This document shows, piece by piece, positions 46,496 through 60,183 of a stretch of DNA of 64,000 nt. The translations under genes and the position numbers were made by a program. The stretch is from VRUE01 sp963730315 (lineage in GTDB: Bacteria; Actinomycetota; Thermoleophilia; Solirubrobacterales; 70-9). Within the stretch, counting starts at the first letter, position 1. Each line of letters opens with the position of its first letter. The notes below the pieces were generated by a model. The model had not been told where the DNA came from and searched no databases. It saw nothing but the letters and a program-made list of their open reading frames with translations. The stretch spans positions 219,841-283,840 of the forward strand of contig CAVSRD010000007.1 of NCBI GenBank assembly GCA_963730315.1. The letters run 5' to 3'.

Positions 46496-48601
46496 TCAGA
46501 ACCCGCGCACGACGACTGGCAGCGAGCCCCCCGGCTCGTAGGGCCAGCCGTCCTGCGCGGCCGCGTAGGCGCGGAACTGGAAGCGAACTCCGCGGCTGTC
46601 GTCGTCGCTGAACCGGTAGGCGTAGCGGAAGCGGCCGCGGCGGTCGCTCTGGACGGTTCGGAAGGCGCTCCACTCGAGGCCCGGGAGCCGGAACTGCAGC
46701 TGCACCCGCTTGCCCTCCGGCGGGATCGTCCCCGGCGCGGCGACGACCCGGCCGCGGAAGACCAGCGGCGATCCCCCGACGCGAGCGACGGCCGAAGACG
46801 CGCGCAGGCGGACCACGCTCCGCACCCGCAGGCTGAGCGGGCGGCTGACCGAGCGAGTCAGTGTCGGCGAGCCGTCGAAAGCCACCGCCACCCTGCGGCT
46901 CGGGCCGGGGGGCAGGCGGAAGGAGAACCCTCCGCCCGCGTCCGTCAACGCGGTCGACATCCGTGTCGCCGCCCCGCGGTCGCCGCCGAAGGTCTCGATC
47001 ATCCGCACGGGCCTCCTCCCGCCGAGCGCGGAGCCGATGCCGTTGGCGAGCCGGCCGGTCAGCAGGACGCCGCGTCCGTAGGGGACGGTCCGCTTCCTCG
47101 GGCGCAGGCCGGGCTGCCTGATCACCCGGCGCCGGCAGCGGCGCCGGCCGCGCCGCCGTGTGCAGCGCCAGGCGGCGAGCGCTCTGCCGCCGAACGCGGC
47201 ACGCAGGCTCGTCGTCGCCTTCAGCGGGTTGGAGAGGACCATCGCCGTGCCGTTCGCCCTCCGGCTCGTCACGGTCGCGTTGCCGGCGAGGTCGTACGCG
47301 GTCGCCTGGAATTCGTACTCGCCGGCCGGGTAGGAGTCCGAGTCCCAGCGGGCGAGCAGCTCGTCGGCCGGCGCCGGCGAGGCCGGCAGCGGCGCGAACG
47401 GATCGCCCGAACCGGCCGCGCGCAGGCCGATCCAGCCCCGCTGCGGGTCCGCCCCGGACAGTCCGTCCGTGACCCGGACCCGGATCAGCTCCGGGTCGAG
47501 CGGATCCTGCGCGTTGGCGAAGGAGGCCGCCGGGGGCGTCCGGTCTATTCGCACCAGGGCGACCCGCGGCTGCCGGTTGGGGACTCCGTTGCTGCTGCCG
47601 CCGTCGTCGACGTTTCCGGCGAGGTCGCGGGCGTAGTAGGCGACCGCGTGGACCCCCTCGGCGATCAGGCTGGTGGCGACCGAGTCGCCGGCGCCGGTCG
47701 TCGGCGGCCCGCCGTCGACGCGGATCGCGGTGAACGGCGTCGCGCCGGCACCGTCGGGGGCCATCCCCGAGCAGCTATCGATCGCGGTTGCGACGAGGTT
47801 CACGGGGCGGTCGGTCCAGCCGGACGGGGCGCCGTCTAGCCGGGTGACCGGATCGGCCATGTCGACGCGAATCACCCCCCTTCCCGTCGTCGCCGATCTC
47901 ATCCCGGCGCCGGAGACGGCAACCGCGTGGACGTAGGTCGCCCCCTCGGGCAGCTGGGCGACCGAGAACGAGTCGTTGCCGACGCCGCCGTGCAGGTCGG
48001 TCTCCGCGTCGGTGCAGCGGTCCGGCGCCGCGCAGGGATCGGCGTTCGGCAAGGCGTCGACCGAGACGGCGTAGCCGCGGATCCCGGAGAGCGGTTGTTC
48101 TCCGCCGGGAGGCTGGAGGCGGACCGTGAACGGGAATCCGGTACGGCCCACCCAGGCCGCCGACGGGACCGGCGCGGTCGCCCCGGGGCGGGCGTCGTCG
48201 AAGCGCAGCTTCGCCGCGGCGGGTGCGCCCTGGGCGCCCGCGTAGTCCTCGAGCCACACCTCGGCCGTGTAGGCCCCGGGCACCGCGGGGACCCGTACGT
48301 CGGCTTCCGTCGCCGCCCAGGCGAGCCGCTGCGTTGCGACCGCGACGCCCCCGAGCGGGTCACGGACCCGGTAGCGGACGGCGGCGACGCCGGCCGGGTT
48401 GCGCCAGCGCAGGCGGAAGGAGCGGTCAGCGTGCCAGGAGTCCTCGCCGCCCTGCACCTCGAGGTCCGCGGGGGGCGGCGGGGCGGCCACCGCGGTGGCC
48501 GCGAAGAAGAGCAGCGTCGCGGCGCCGGCCGCGGCCGCCGCCAACCCGGCGGGGGGCGCCTTCTTGGTGAATAGCGCCAAAAAGGCGCCCGGCGCGATCA
48601 C
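46496..48601 (-). CDS. Large secreted or surface protein with Ig-like domains
   Basis: The 701-residue protein has an N-terminal hydrophobic helix (about residues 15-40, ending TAVAAPPPP). It is followed by repeated beta-sandwich segments, each with a D/G-rich consensus such as RIDRTPPAASF and VDMADPVTRLDG, and a C-terminal carboxypeptidase-regulatory-like pattern (GKRVQLQFRLPG, RGRFRYAYRF). An internal very basic cluster (CTRRRGRRRCRRR) contains two cysteines. No catalytic motif is seen, so an adhesin or cell-wall scaffold is plausible. The GTG start overlaps the sigma factor stop as GTGA, so the sigma factor gene and this protein are made together. Confidence 0.78.
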   Translation of the reverse strand: MIAPGAFLALFTKKAPPAGLAAAAAGAATLLFFAATAVAAPPPPADLEVQGGEDSWHADRSFRLRWRNPAGVAAVRYRVRDPLGGVAVATQRLAWAATEADVRVPAVPGAYTAEVWLEDYAGAQGAPAAAKLRFDDARPGATAPVPSAAWVGRTGFPFTVRLQPPGGEQPLSGIRGYAVSVDALPNADPCAAPDRCTDAETDLHGGVGNDSFSVAQLPEGATYVHAVAVSGAGMRSATTGRGVIRVDMADPVTRLDGAPSGWTDRPVNLVATAIDSCSGMAPDGAGATPFTAIRVDGGPPTTGAGDSVATSLIAEGVHAVAYYARDLAGNVDDGGSSNGVPNRQPRVALVRIDRTPPAASFANAQDPLDPELIRVRVTDGLSGADPQRGWIGLRAAGSGDPFAPLPASPAPADELLARWDSDSYPAGEYEFQATAYDLAGNATVTSRRANGTAMVLSNPLKATTSLRAAFGGRALAAWRCTRRRGRRRCRRRVIRQPGLRPRKRTVPYGRGVLLTGRLANGIGSALGGRRPVRMIETFGGDRGAATRMSTALTDAGGGFSFRLPPGPSRRVAVAFDGSPTLTRSVSRPLSLRVRSVVRLRASSAVARVGGSPLVFRGRVVAAPGTIPPEGKRVQLQFRLPGLEWSAFRTVQSDRRGRFRYAYRFSDDDSRGVRFQFRAYAAAQDGWPYEPGGSLPVVVRGF

Positions 48602-49890
48602 GGCCCGAACTCCCCGGCCGCGCTGCCGCTCGTTTCCCCTGACGGCTCGGGGCGCGGCGCCTTCGCAGGAGGTGCCGGGGCCGTCGCGCCGTATTCGACC
48701 GCTCCGGCGCTTGCCTCGCTCGTCGCCGGCGCCGCTTCGCCCGCCGGCGTAGCGGCGTGCTCTTCCACGTGCTGTTCGGGCTGCGGCTGCGGCGCCGATT
48801 CCGGCGGCGCTTCCTCGGGCGCCGGCTGGTACTCGACCGCGGGCGGCGCCGCTTCCTCGCCGGTCGACTCGGAGACTCGCTCGACCTTCGGCGCCCGCGC
48901 CTGGTCGGACCCGAGGTCGAGCGCCGCCGGAGCGGCCCCGGTCGCGACGCAGGCCGCAGCGCCACCCACCGTGCCGGCGCAGACCGCCAGCAGCTTGGCT
49001 ACGGCCGCCATCCCCGCACCGCGCGTCCCGCCGGCCGCGGCGACCTGGCCGACCGAGACGTCCGCCGCGCCACCGGCTCCGGGCAGGCGCGAGTGGAGGC
49101 CGGCGAGCAGCTCCTGCGCCCGTTCCAGCAGCGAGCGCGAGGCCGGCAGGGCCGGCGCCAGCGCCGCCACCGTCTGCGGGGCCGCCCGGTAGGAACGCAT
49201 CGCGGCGCGGCAACCGGCGCAGGCCCGCAGGTGCTCCCGCACCGCCACCGCGTCCTCAGGGCTCAGCTCGCTGTCGCAGGACGCAGAGAGCAGCGGAGCG
49301 AGCTCCGCGCAGCGGCTGCCGTCCTCGCTGCCCGAGACGATCCTGCGGAAGCGCTCCCGCCCCTCCGCCAGGCAGCGGTTCACCTTGGTTTGGCTGAAGC
49401 CGGTGAGCTCGCCGATCTCGGCGTAGGAGTAGCCGGCCGCCAGCAGGGTCAGCGCGCGCAGCTCTGCGGGCTTCAGCGCCTGCAGTGCCTCGCGGCCGCG
49501 GGCAACCCGCTCGCGGCGCTCGGCCCGATCGTCGGGCCCGTCGTCGCCGGCCGGCAGCAGCGCCACCCGGTCGTCGGCGTCACGTCCCCCCTGCCGTGCC
49601 GGCGCCCCGAGCAGCCGTTCGCGGTTGTGGCGGATCGCCAGCGCCTCGTGCTTGACCACCGTCTGGGTCCAGCGAGCCAGCTCGCGCGGCCGCTCACTGG
49701 GCGCTTTTTCCAGCAGGATCTCCAGGGCGCGCTGGTAGGCGTCCTCGGCGTCCTCCGGGCAGAGCGAGAATCGCAGCGCCGTCCTGCGCAGCGCCGCGCC
49801 CTCCCGCGCGACCAGCTCGACCGCCGCGCGCCTGCGCCCCGCCGTGTCCTCGACTGCCAGCCCCGCCAAACCCGCTGCACCTCCCTGCAC
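48598..49890 (-). CDS. ECF sigma factor fused to zinc-binding anti-sigma-like membrane tail
   Basis: The 430-residue protein has sigma region 2 (about 22-85, AEDAYQRALEILLEKAP), region 4 (about 140-185, GYSYAEIGELTGFSQTKVNRCLAEG), and then a zinc-finger anti-sigma-like motif HxxxCxxC (His220, Cys224, Cys227). A transmembrane segment follows near 293-316, with an acidic, Pro/Glu-rich tail. A membrane-held sigma factor with its own anti-sigma domain would need release, for example by proteolysis. The large secreted protein downstream is its obvious candidate target. The start is GTG 49890; a TTG at 49869 with GGGAGG before it is an alternative. Confidence 0.87.
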   Translation of the reverse strand: MQGGAAGLAGLAVEDTAGRRRAAVELVAREGAALRRTALRFSLCPEDAEDAYQRALEILLEKAPSERPRELARWTQTVVKHEALAIRHNRERLLGAPARQGGRDADDRVALLPAGDDGPDDRAERRERVARGREALQALKPAELRALTLLAAGYSYAEIGELTGFSQTKVNRCLAEGRERFRRIVSGSEDGSRCAELAPLLSASCDSELSPEDAVAVREHLRACAGCRAAMRSYRAAPQTVAALAPALPASRSLLERAQELLAGLHSRLPGAGGAADVSVGQVAAAGGTRGAGMAAVAKLLAVCAGTVGGAAACVATGAAPAALDLGSDQARAPKVERVSESTGEEAAPPAVEYQPAPEEAPPESAPQPQPEQHVEEHAATPAGEAAPATSEASAGAVEYGATAPAPPAKAPRPEPSGETSGSAAGEFGP

Positions 49891-50030
49891 CGGTTCAACT
49901 CAGTTGCGCGAACATGCCAGGTAGAGGTGGGGACGGGGGCGGACTCTCCCCCCCGCTGGACGGGTGGACGGGTGGAAAGCCCGGAAATTGCAAGGAGAGC
50001 GCCCGACCGGCGGCTGCCTGGGTCCCCCTG

Positions 50031-50036
50031 TAGCAT
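50031..50036 (+). promoter_or_regulatory. -10 (TAGCAT) of the UDP-glucuronate decarboxylase gene
   Basis: TAGCAT ends 9 bases before the ATG at 50045. The rest of the 154-base divergent gap holds only a tandem GGACGGGT repeat and a short CAACT-C-AGTTG palindrome. Confidence 0.5.
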
Positions 50037-50044
50037 CGGCTGCG

Positions 50045-50991
<947 letters not shown>

Positions 50992-50992
<1 letters not shown>

Positions 50993-52623
50993 TGGCCGAA
51001 GCCTCCGCCGAGGAGCGGCGCACGATCGCGCCCCTGGTAGGCCCGGACGACGAGCGCGTCTTCACCGACTCCGGGATCGAGATCGAGCGCCTCTACACGG
51101 AGGACGATGTCGCGCCTGGCCTCGAAGAGCGGCTCGGCGCCCCAGGCGAGCCGCCCTTCACCCGCGGCATCCACGGGGGTATGTACCGCGACCGGCTCTG
51201 GACGATGCGCCAGTACGCGGGCTTCGCCACGCCCGAAGACACGAACGAGCGGTACCGCTATCTGATCGAGCACGGCTCGACCGGCCTCTCGATGGCCTTC
51301 GACCTGCCGACCCAGCTCGGCCGCGACTCCGACGACCCGCTCTGCAGCGGCGAGGTCGGTCGCACCGGCGTCCCGATCGACACGATCGAGGACATGCGGA
51401 TCTGCTTCGAGCAGATCCCGCTCGACCGGGTCTCGACGTCGATGACGATCAACGCCCCGGCGGCGATCCTGCTGCTGCTCTACGAGCTGGTCGGCGAGGA
51501 GCAGGGCGTGCCCTCGGAGAAGCTGCGCGGCACGGTCCAGAACGACGTGCTGAAGGAGTACATGGCGCGTGGCAACTACATCTACCCGCCCGGGCCGACG
51601 ATGCGGCTGACCACCGACATCTTCGAGTACTGCCGCGAGAAGGTGCCGAAATGGAACACGATCTCGATCTCCGGCTACCACATCCGCGAGAAGGGCTGCT
51701 CGGCCGTGCAGGAGGTCGCCTTCACGCTCTCCAACGCGATCGCCTACGTCGAAGCGGCGCTCGAGCGGGGGCTGAAGATCGACGAGTTCGCGCCCCGGCT
51801 CGCCTTCTTCTTCAACTGCCACAACAACGTCTTCCAGGAGGTCGCCAAGTTCCGCGCAGTGCGGCGGATGTGGGCGAAGATCGTCGCCGAGCGGTTCGGG
51901 GCGCAGGACCCCAGCTCGATGAAGATCCGCTTCCACACCCAGACCGGCGGGGTGACGCTGCAGGCGCAACAGCCCGAGGTCAACATCATCCGCGTCGCCC
52001 TGCAGGGTTTCGCCGCGGTCGCCGGCGGTACCCAGTCGCTGCACACCAACGGCTTCGACGAGGCGCTGGCGCTGCCGACCGAGCGCTCGGCGCGGATCGC
52101 GCTGCGCACCCAGCAGGTGCTCGCCCACGAGTCGGGCGTCGCCGACACCGTCGACCCCTTCGCCGGCTCCTACTTCGTCGAGTCGCTGACCGACGAGGTG
52201 GAAGCCAGATCCTGGGAGCTGATGGAAAAGGTCGAGGAGCTGGGTGGCTCGGTCGAGGCGCTCGAGTTCATGCAGAAGGAGATCGAGGAGTCGGCGCACT
52301 CCTACCACGTGCGCTACAGATCCGGCCAGGACGTCGTCGTCGGCGTCAACAAGTACGTCACCGAGCAGGTCGACGACGTCGACATCCTCCGCGTCGACCC
52401 CGAGTCCGAGCACCGCCAGCTCGCCCGGCTGAAGGCCTTCAAGGAGCGCCGCGACCAGGGCGCCGTCGAGGAGCGGCTGGGGGCGCTGCGCGACGTCGCC
52501 CGCGGCGAGGGAAACCTCCTGCACCCGATCCGCGCCGCGCTCGCCGCGGACGCCTCGATCGGCGAGGTCTGCGGCGCGATGCGGGACGTCTTCGGCGAGT
52601 ACCGGGGCGGCGCCTTCTTCTAG
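50992..52623 (+). CDS. Acyl-CoA mutase large subunit (methylmalonyl-/isobutyryl-CoA mutase type)
   Basis: The 543-residue catalytic TIM barrel has WTMRQYAGFATPEDTN, the substrate-binding segment STGLSMAFDLPTQLGRDSD, MTINAPAA, NCHNN and TGGVTLQAQQP. The C-terminal B12-binding domain of full-length mutases is missing, so a separate small subunit must exist elsewhere. The methylmalonyl-CoA epimerase and carboxylase beta in the window favour methylmalonyl-CoA as substrate, but isobutyryl-type mutases look similar. Stop codons of this gene and the convergent DUF559 gene overlap in the 4 bases CTAG. Confidence 0.9.
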
Positions 52624-53540
52624 CTGCGCTTTCGCAGCAGGGCGGCTGCTCGGCAGAGCTCGTTGCGGACCTTGCCCGCTTCGTGCTTGACCTCGTAGTG
52701 AGTGAAGCGGAGCGGGGTCATCCCGGCCAGCGCGTGGGCGCGGTCGCGTTGGGCGTCACGGGTTTGGGTCGAAGCCGTGCGGTGGTAGCGCAGGCCGTCG
52801 GTCTCGATGACCAGACCCAAGTCGGGCCAGAAGAAGTCGACTTCCCAGCCGTTCGACGAACTGTTTGCTGAGGGGCGGCGGGAGCCCGGCATCGGCGGCG
52901 TATCGGGCGAAAGAGGATCTCCAGGTCGGAGTCCGAGAGACGGAAGGTGCGCTTGTCCAACAGCTCGCGCAGATCTCGCGCGCCGGGCTGCCCGGTGTAG
53001 TCCTCGACGGCAGCTCGCAGCGCCGTCGGGATCGATCAGGTCGCCCTTGTCCGCCTCGTTGACCGCCCGCTCCAACTTGCGCGACGGGAGTTCGACCGCC
53101 AGGTCGATCAGGGTCCGCACCGCCGCGGTCACCGGGATCCCGTTCCTGGTCACGATGTCGCTCGGACGAAGCGTAGGGCGACCGCGGACCTTCAGCCCGG
53201 GGCGCCGGAGTTCGCAGCGCCGCCTCACGGAGATGTCGATCGCCGCGGGCCCCTCGGCCCCGATTCCCCAGCAGGCGGCGGCGCTGCGGTGACTCAGCAC
53301 GGCCGTCTCCCCGCAGGCGAGCACGGCCGCCATCCAGCGGCGCTCGCGCGTCAACGCCGGCCAGCCGACGGCGTAGACCCCGCGCATCACAAGATGCAGT
53401 CGCCCTCGGGCGAGGCGATGTTCGATCGCGCTCTTGCTGAACCCCAGCGCCAGGAGCTGCTGCCGCGCCACCACCCCATGTTGCCGCCCGGCCAGCTCCC
53501 AGGCCCTCCGACTCCGCCTCTGTTCACGCCCATCCGACAT
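52620..53540 (-). CDS. AbiEi-type / DUF559 protein with three compensating frameshifts
   Basis: The 306-residue frame starts inside a palindrome with an AbiEi-like winged-helix antitoxin-type domain (RQQLLALGFSKSAIEHRLARGR, HRSAAACWG). It ends with a DUF559 very-short-patch-repair-like nuclease core (VDFFWPDLGLVIETDGLRYHRT, THYEVKHEAGKVRNEL). Between residues about 173 and 229 the sequence is nonsense for the family. Three one-base insertions (53023/24, 52910-52912, 52854) each shift the frame, and together they restore it. Read without them, the region gives normal family sequence (LRAAVEDYTGQPGARDL, LLDKRTFRLSDSDLEILF, ARYAADAGLPPPLSKQF). So this is a damaged gene or a sequencing artefact with a coincidentally open frame. 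No toxin partner is adjacent. Confidence 0.7.
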   Translation of the reverse strand: MSDGREQRRSRRAWELAGRQHGVVARQQLLALGFSKSAIEHRLARGRLHLVMRGVYAVGWPALTRERRWMAAVLACGETAVLSHRSAAACWGIGAEGPAAIDISVRRRCELRRPGLKVRGRPTLRPSDIVTRNGIPVTAAVRTLIDLAVELPSRKLERAVNEADKGDLIDPDGAASCRRGLHRAARRARSARAVGQAHLPSLGLRPGDPLSPDTPPMPGSRRPSANSSSNGWEVDFFWPDLGLVIETDGLRYHRTASTQTRDAQRDRAHALAGMTPLRFTHYEVKHEAGKVRNELCRAAALLRKRS

Positions 53541-53576
53541 TGACCCCACTTGCACGGGGTCAATGTCGGATGGGCG
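53527..53576. repeat. Dispersed palindrome, copy 3 (21-base perfect arms)
   Basis: Two 21-base arms (53527-53547 and 53556-53576) pair perfectly around ACTTGCAC. The core is TTGACCCC-N8-GGGGTCAA, identical to copy 1 in rarA. Each arm contains an in-frame ATG, so the divergent genes both could start with MSDGR. Confidence 0.75.
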
Positions 53577-53634
53577 CCGATCTCTCCCCTCTCGGACGGG
53601 AGGAATCGCCGAAATCGGGCCGAAACGGTGGAAG

Positions 53635-53850
53635 ATGATCGAGGCGTCGCGCACGCTGATGAAGTCCGAGCCGGAACTGGCCGACCTGGTTGCCGAGGTC
53701 GAGGGGATCGAGGTGACGATGGCGGAGAAGGGCTTCGGCACTCGCGTCGAGGTCCGCGCCGGCGAGGGCTCCGGCCTCGGGAAGGCCGACCTGGAGCGGA
53801 TTCTCGACCGCCTGGCGGAGCCGCAGAAGCAGCCGTTCGGCAGCGCCTGA
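53635..53850 (+). CDS. Small hypothetical protein upstream of pccB
   Basis: About 71 residues, ending 28 bases before the carboxylase beta subunit. The segment GTRVEVRAGEGSGLGKADLERILDRL is strand-turn-helix and loosely resembles the end of ParB, but no firm family can be named. An in-frame ATG at 53563 inside the palindrome would add 24 residues. A biotin carboxylase accessory role is possible from position only. Confidence 0.6.
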   Translation: MIEASRTLMKSEPELADLVAEVEGIEVTMAEKGFGTRVEVRAGEGSGLGKADLERILDRLAEPQKQPFGSA

Positions 53851-53860
53851 GCCGGCTACA

Positions 53861-53866
53861 TAGAAT
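53861..53866 (+). promoter_or_regulatory. Possible -10 (TAGAAT) of pccB
   Basis: TAGAAT ends 13 bases before the ATG at 53879, a little further than at other genes; a second ATG at 53882 follows directly. Confidence 0.35.
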
Positions 53867-53878
53867 CGCGCACCTTCG

Positions 53879-55450
<1,572 letters not shown>

Positions 55451-55485
55451 GGCTGGGCGCGCGGGTAGCGCAGGAACTTCTCTAT

Positions 55486-56043
55486 CTAGAAGCCAGCCGG
55501 ATGGCGGGCCACGTAGCCGGCGCTGCTGCGCAGGTCTTCGTGCCAGCGCGGACCGCTGCCCTGGGCGTCGCCCGAGGTGTCCCAGCGGTAGCCGGCGATC
55601 ACCGCGTAGGCGTGGCCCGGGTTGGCGTAGACGGTGATCCACCGCCCTTCGCCGCCCAGGCCCCAGCGCTCCATCGGCCCTGAGGGAAGGGGGCTGTTGA
55701 TGAAGTCGCCTCCGTGCAGCGCGAAGCTGACCGATCCGGAGCAGTCGTAGCCGCGATCCCACCAGTGGCCGTGGCCGCCGCCCCAGACGTAGGGCTTGGT
55801 GCGGATCCGGTTGGCGAAGGCAATCACCCGCTTCACCCGGGCCGGGGCCGATTCGGGCGGCACCAGCATGCCGTTGGAAAGCAGCCGCGCGTTCGGGGTC
55901 GGGGTGCAGACGTCGACTTCGGCCGGTGTCAGGCCGCCGCCGGTGCACTGGGCCGACGCGCCCGCCGGAGCAAGAAGCGCCAGCGACAACAGAGCCGTCC
56001 CCACCGCCAACCCCAGCTTGAACCTTGAATTGTTCGTAAGCAA
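55486..56043 (-). CDS. Secreted NlpC/P60-like cell-wall hydrolase under riboswitch control
   Basis: The 185-residue protein has a signal peptide (about 1-31, ending AGASAQC) and an NlpC/P60-like core with the catalytic cysteine in RGYDCSGSVSFALHGG and the histidine in NPGHAYAVIAGYR. Family members cut peptidoglycan cross-bridges. Start is TTG at 56043, fixed by AAGGAG 6-7 bases upstream. The leader contains a c-di-AMP riboswitch, which fits the known control of NlpC/P60 and Rpf hydrolases by c-di-AMP in actinobacteria. Confidence 0.87.
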   Translation of the reverse strand: MLTNNSRFKLGLAVGTALLSLALLAPAGASAQCTGGGLTPAEVDVCTPTPNARLLSNGMLVPPESAPARVKRVIAFANRIRTKPYVWGGGHGHWWDRGYDCSGSVSFALHGGDFINSPLPSGPMERWGLGGEGRWITVYANPGHAYAVIAGYRWDTSGDAQGSGPRWHEDLRSSAGYVARHPAGF

Positions 56044-56054
56044 ACCGATCTCCT

Positions 56055-56190
56055 TCGTCTGCCTACGGGGTTAGCTGTCGGGCTGGCGCGAAAGGAGCCT
56101 GCGCCCCCGCCCTAGTCGGGCGGGTTAGCCCCGAAAACGTGGTTCCCCCGCTCCCGCGGCGCCTCGGGCGGGCGGGATTCGGCGTTTCGG
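56055..56190 (-). ncRNA. c-di-AMP (ydaO-yuaA) riboswitch
   Basis: Reading the minus strand, the leader has the conserved blocks of the ydaO class in order: CGCCGAATCC, CGGGAGCGGGGGAACCA, the CCTTTCG segment, and CCCGACAGCTAACCCCGTAGGC, with GCC/GGC pairing of the ends. The 3' edge lies just before the AAGGAG ribosome binding site of the hydrolase gene, so translation or early termination can be controlled. High ligand usually turns such genes off. Confidence 0.9.
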
Positions 56191-56208
56191 TTGTTCGGAA
56201 CGGACGGC

Positions 56209-56214
56209 AGTGTA
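56209..56214 (-). promoter_or_regulatory. Possible -10 (TACACT) of the riboswitch transcript
   Basis: TACACT lies about 20 bases upstream of the first conserved riboswitch block. No clear -35. Confidence 0.35.
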
Positions 56215-56303
56215 GACGATTGCCGGGCCGGATGCTCACAGAAAACAAACATTTTGTAGCCTTTCGCACTTGCATCCCGGATTCCTGTCGGCCGGTCGGC
56301 TGC

Positions 56304-56309
56304 TAGCTT
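56304..56309 (+). promoter_or_regulatory. -10 (TAGCTT) of the SDR at 56320
   Basis: TAGCTT ends 11 bases before the ATG at 56320. Confidence 0.4.
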
Positions 56310-56319
56310 GCGCCGCGGG

Positions 56320-57123
56320 ATGGAAATTGCCGGCCGCACCGCTCTCCTCACCGGCGCCACCGGGGGCCTCGGGCGGGCGATCGCGGCGGCGCTGGCCGGC
56401 CGCGGCGCCAAGCTGATCCTCAGCGGTCGCAAGCCGGAGGCCCTCGTGGCGCTCGCGGCGGAGCTGCCCGGCGAGGACCACCGCACGCTGCCGGCTGACC
56501 TCGCCCACCCCGGCGGGGCGGAGAAGCTGGCGGCCGAGGCGACCGACGCCGATGTCCTGATCGCCAACGCCGGCCTGCCGGGCGCCGGCCTGATTACCGA
56601 CTTCACCCCCGACGAGGTCGCGCGCGCGCTGCGCGTCAACCTGGAGGCGCCGATGCTGATGGCGCGGGCGCTCTGCCCGGCGATGATCGAGCGCGGGTCC
56701 GGCCACCTCGTCTTCGTCTCCTCGCTCTCCGGCAAGGTCGCCAGCCCCCGCACCTCGATCTACAACGCGACCAAGTTCGGACTCCGCGGCTTCGCCCTCG
56801 GCCTGCGCACCGACCTCGCCCCGCAGGGAGTCGGCGTCTCCCTCGTCACCCCCGGCTTCGTCCGCGAAGCCGGCATGTTCGCCGATTCCGGCGCCAAGCC
56901 CCCGCCGGGGATGGGCACGACCACCCCCGACCGCGTTGGCACGGCAGTCGCCAAGGCGATCGAGCGCGACAGGGTGGAGGCGGTCGTGGCACCGCTGCCG
57001 CTGCGGCTGGTGTCCCACTTCTCCCTGGCTACCCCCGGCATCTCCGTGCGCGCCCAGACCGGCTCCGCCGGCCAGAAGGCCGCCAAAGCGGTTGCGGACG
57101 GCCACCCCTCCGACAAGCGCTGA
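56320..57123 (+). CDS. Short-chain dehydrogenase/reductase
   Basis: The 267-residue SDR has TGATGGLGRAIA, DLAHPGG, the NAG motif (LIANAGLPG) and catalytic Ser/Tyr/Lys (FVSSLSGKVAS, SIYNATKFGLRG). It is a classical SDR with unknown substrate. The C-terminus carries hydrophobic helices (PLPLRLVSHFSLATPG), suggesting membrane contact. The start at 56320 gives the canonical N-terminus MEIAGRTALLTGATG. Confidence 0.9.
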   Translation: MEIAGRTALLTGATGGLGRAIAAALAGRGAKLILSGRKPEALVALAAELPGEDHRTLPADLAHPGGAEKLAAEATDADVLIANAGLPGAGLITDFTPDEVARALRVNLEAPMLMARALCPAMIERGSGHLVFVSSLSGKVASPRTSIYNATKFGLRGFALGLRTDLAPQGVGVSLVTPGFVREAGMFADSGAKPPPGMGTTTPDRVGTAVAKAIERDRVEAVVAPLPLRLVSHFSLATPGISVRAQTGSAGQKAAKAVADGHPSDKR

Positions 57124-57162
57124 CCGAGTGGCGGGCGCCGCCCGCCGCACACCCCCGCTTCG

Positions 57163-57168
57163 TAGGAT
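57163..57168 (+). promoter_or_regulatory. -10 (TAGGAT) of acnA
   Basis: TAGGAT ends 7 bases before the ATG at 57175. A GGAGA also lies just upstream of the ATG, so a short leader cannot be excluded. Confidence 0.5.
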
Positions 57169-57174
57169 GGAGAC

Positions 57175-59976
<2,802 letters not shown>

Positions 59977-59989
59977 GAAGAGTCGCTGA

Positions 59990-60150
59990 GGCTGGGAGCC
60001 GCGTCTACCGGCAGGGGGGCACAGGAGGGTCGCGGGAGGCAGGGGGTCCGCGCGACCCTCGCTGCACCTGCGTCGGTAGCCAGGGAGGGATGCCGACGCG
60101 CCTGTTCCCCCAGGCTGGGACTGCCCGAAAGGAACAGTCACCACTTACCT
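59990..60150. other. Stem-loop-rich intergenic region, candidate structured RNA or terminator
   Basis: Between convergent acnA and the small membrane protein gene lie several stems: GAGGGTCGCG paired with CGCGACCCTC, GCGTCGG with CCGACGC, CCTG/CAGG, and a GACTG...CAGTC hairpin around CCGAAAGG. CTACCG and CGGTAG could close a longer arm. The region ends at a CTATAG. I recognise no Rfam class. It may simply terminate both genes. Confidence 0.4.
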
Positions 60151-60183
60151 ATAGCGCGTAAGCGGCCCAAGGTCAAGGTGCCT

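Noticed and set aside
49965..49985. Tandem GGACGGGT repeat
   Set aside because: Two copies only; too short to mean anything in GC-rich DNA.
59977..60183. Known riboswitch or RNase P/tmRNA/SRP RNA after acnA
   Set aside because: None of the conserved cores (B12 box, GAGGAAAGTCC, tmRNA tag, GGAAGGAAGC-type SRP loop) is present.
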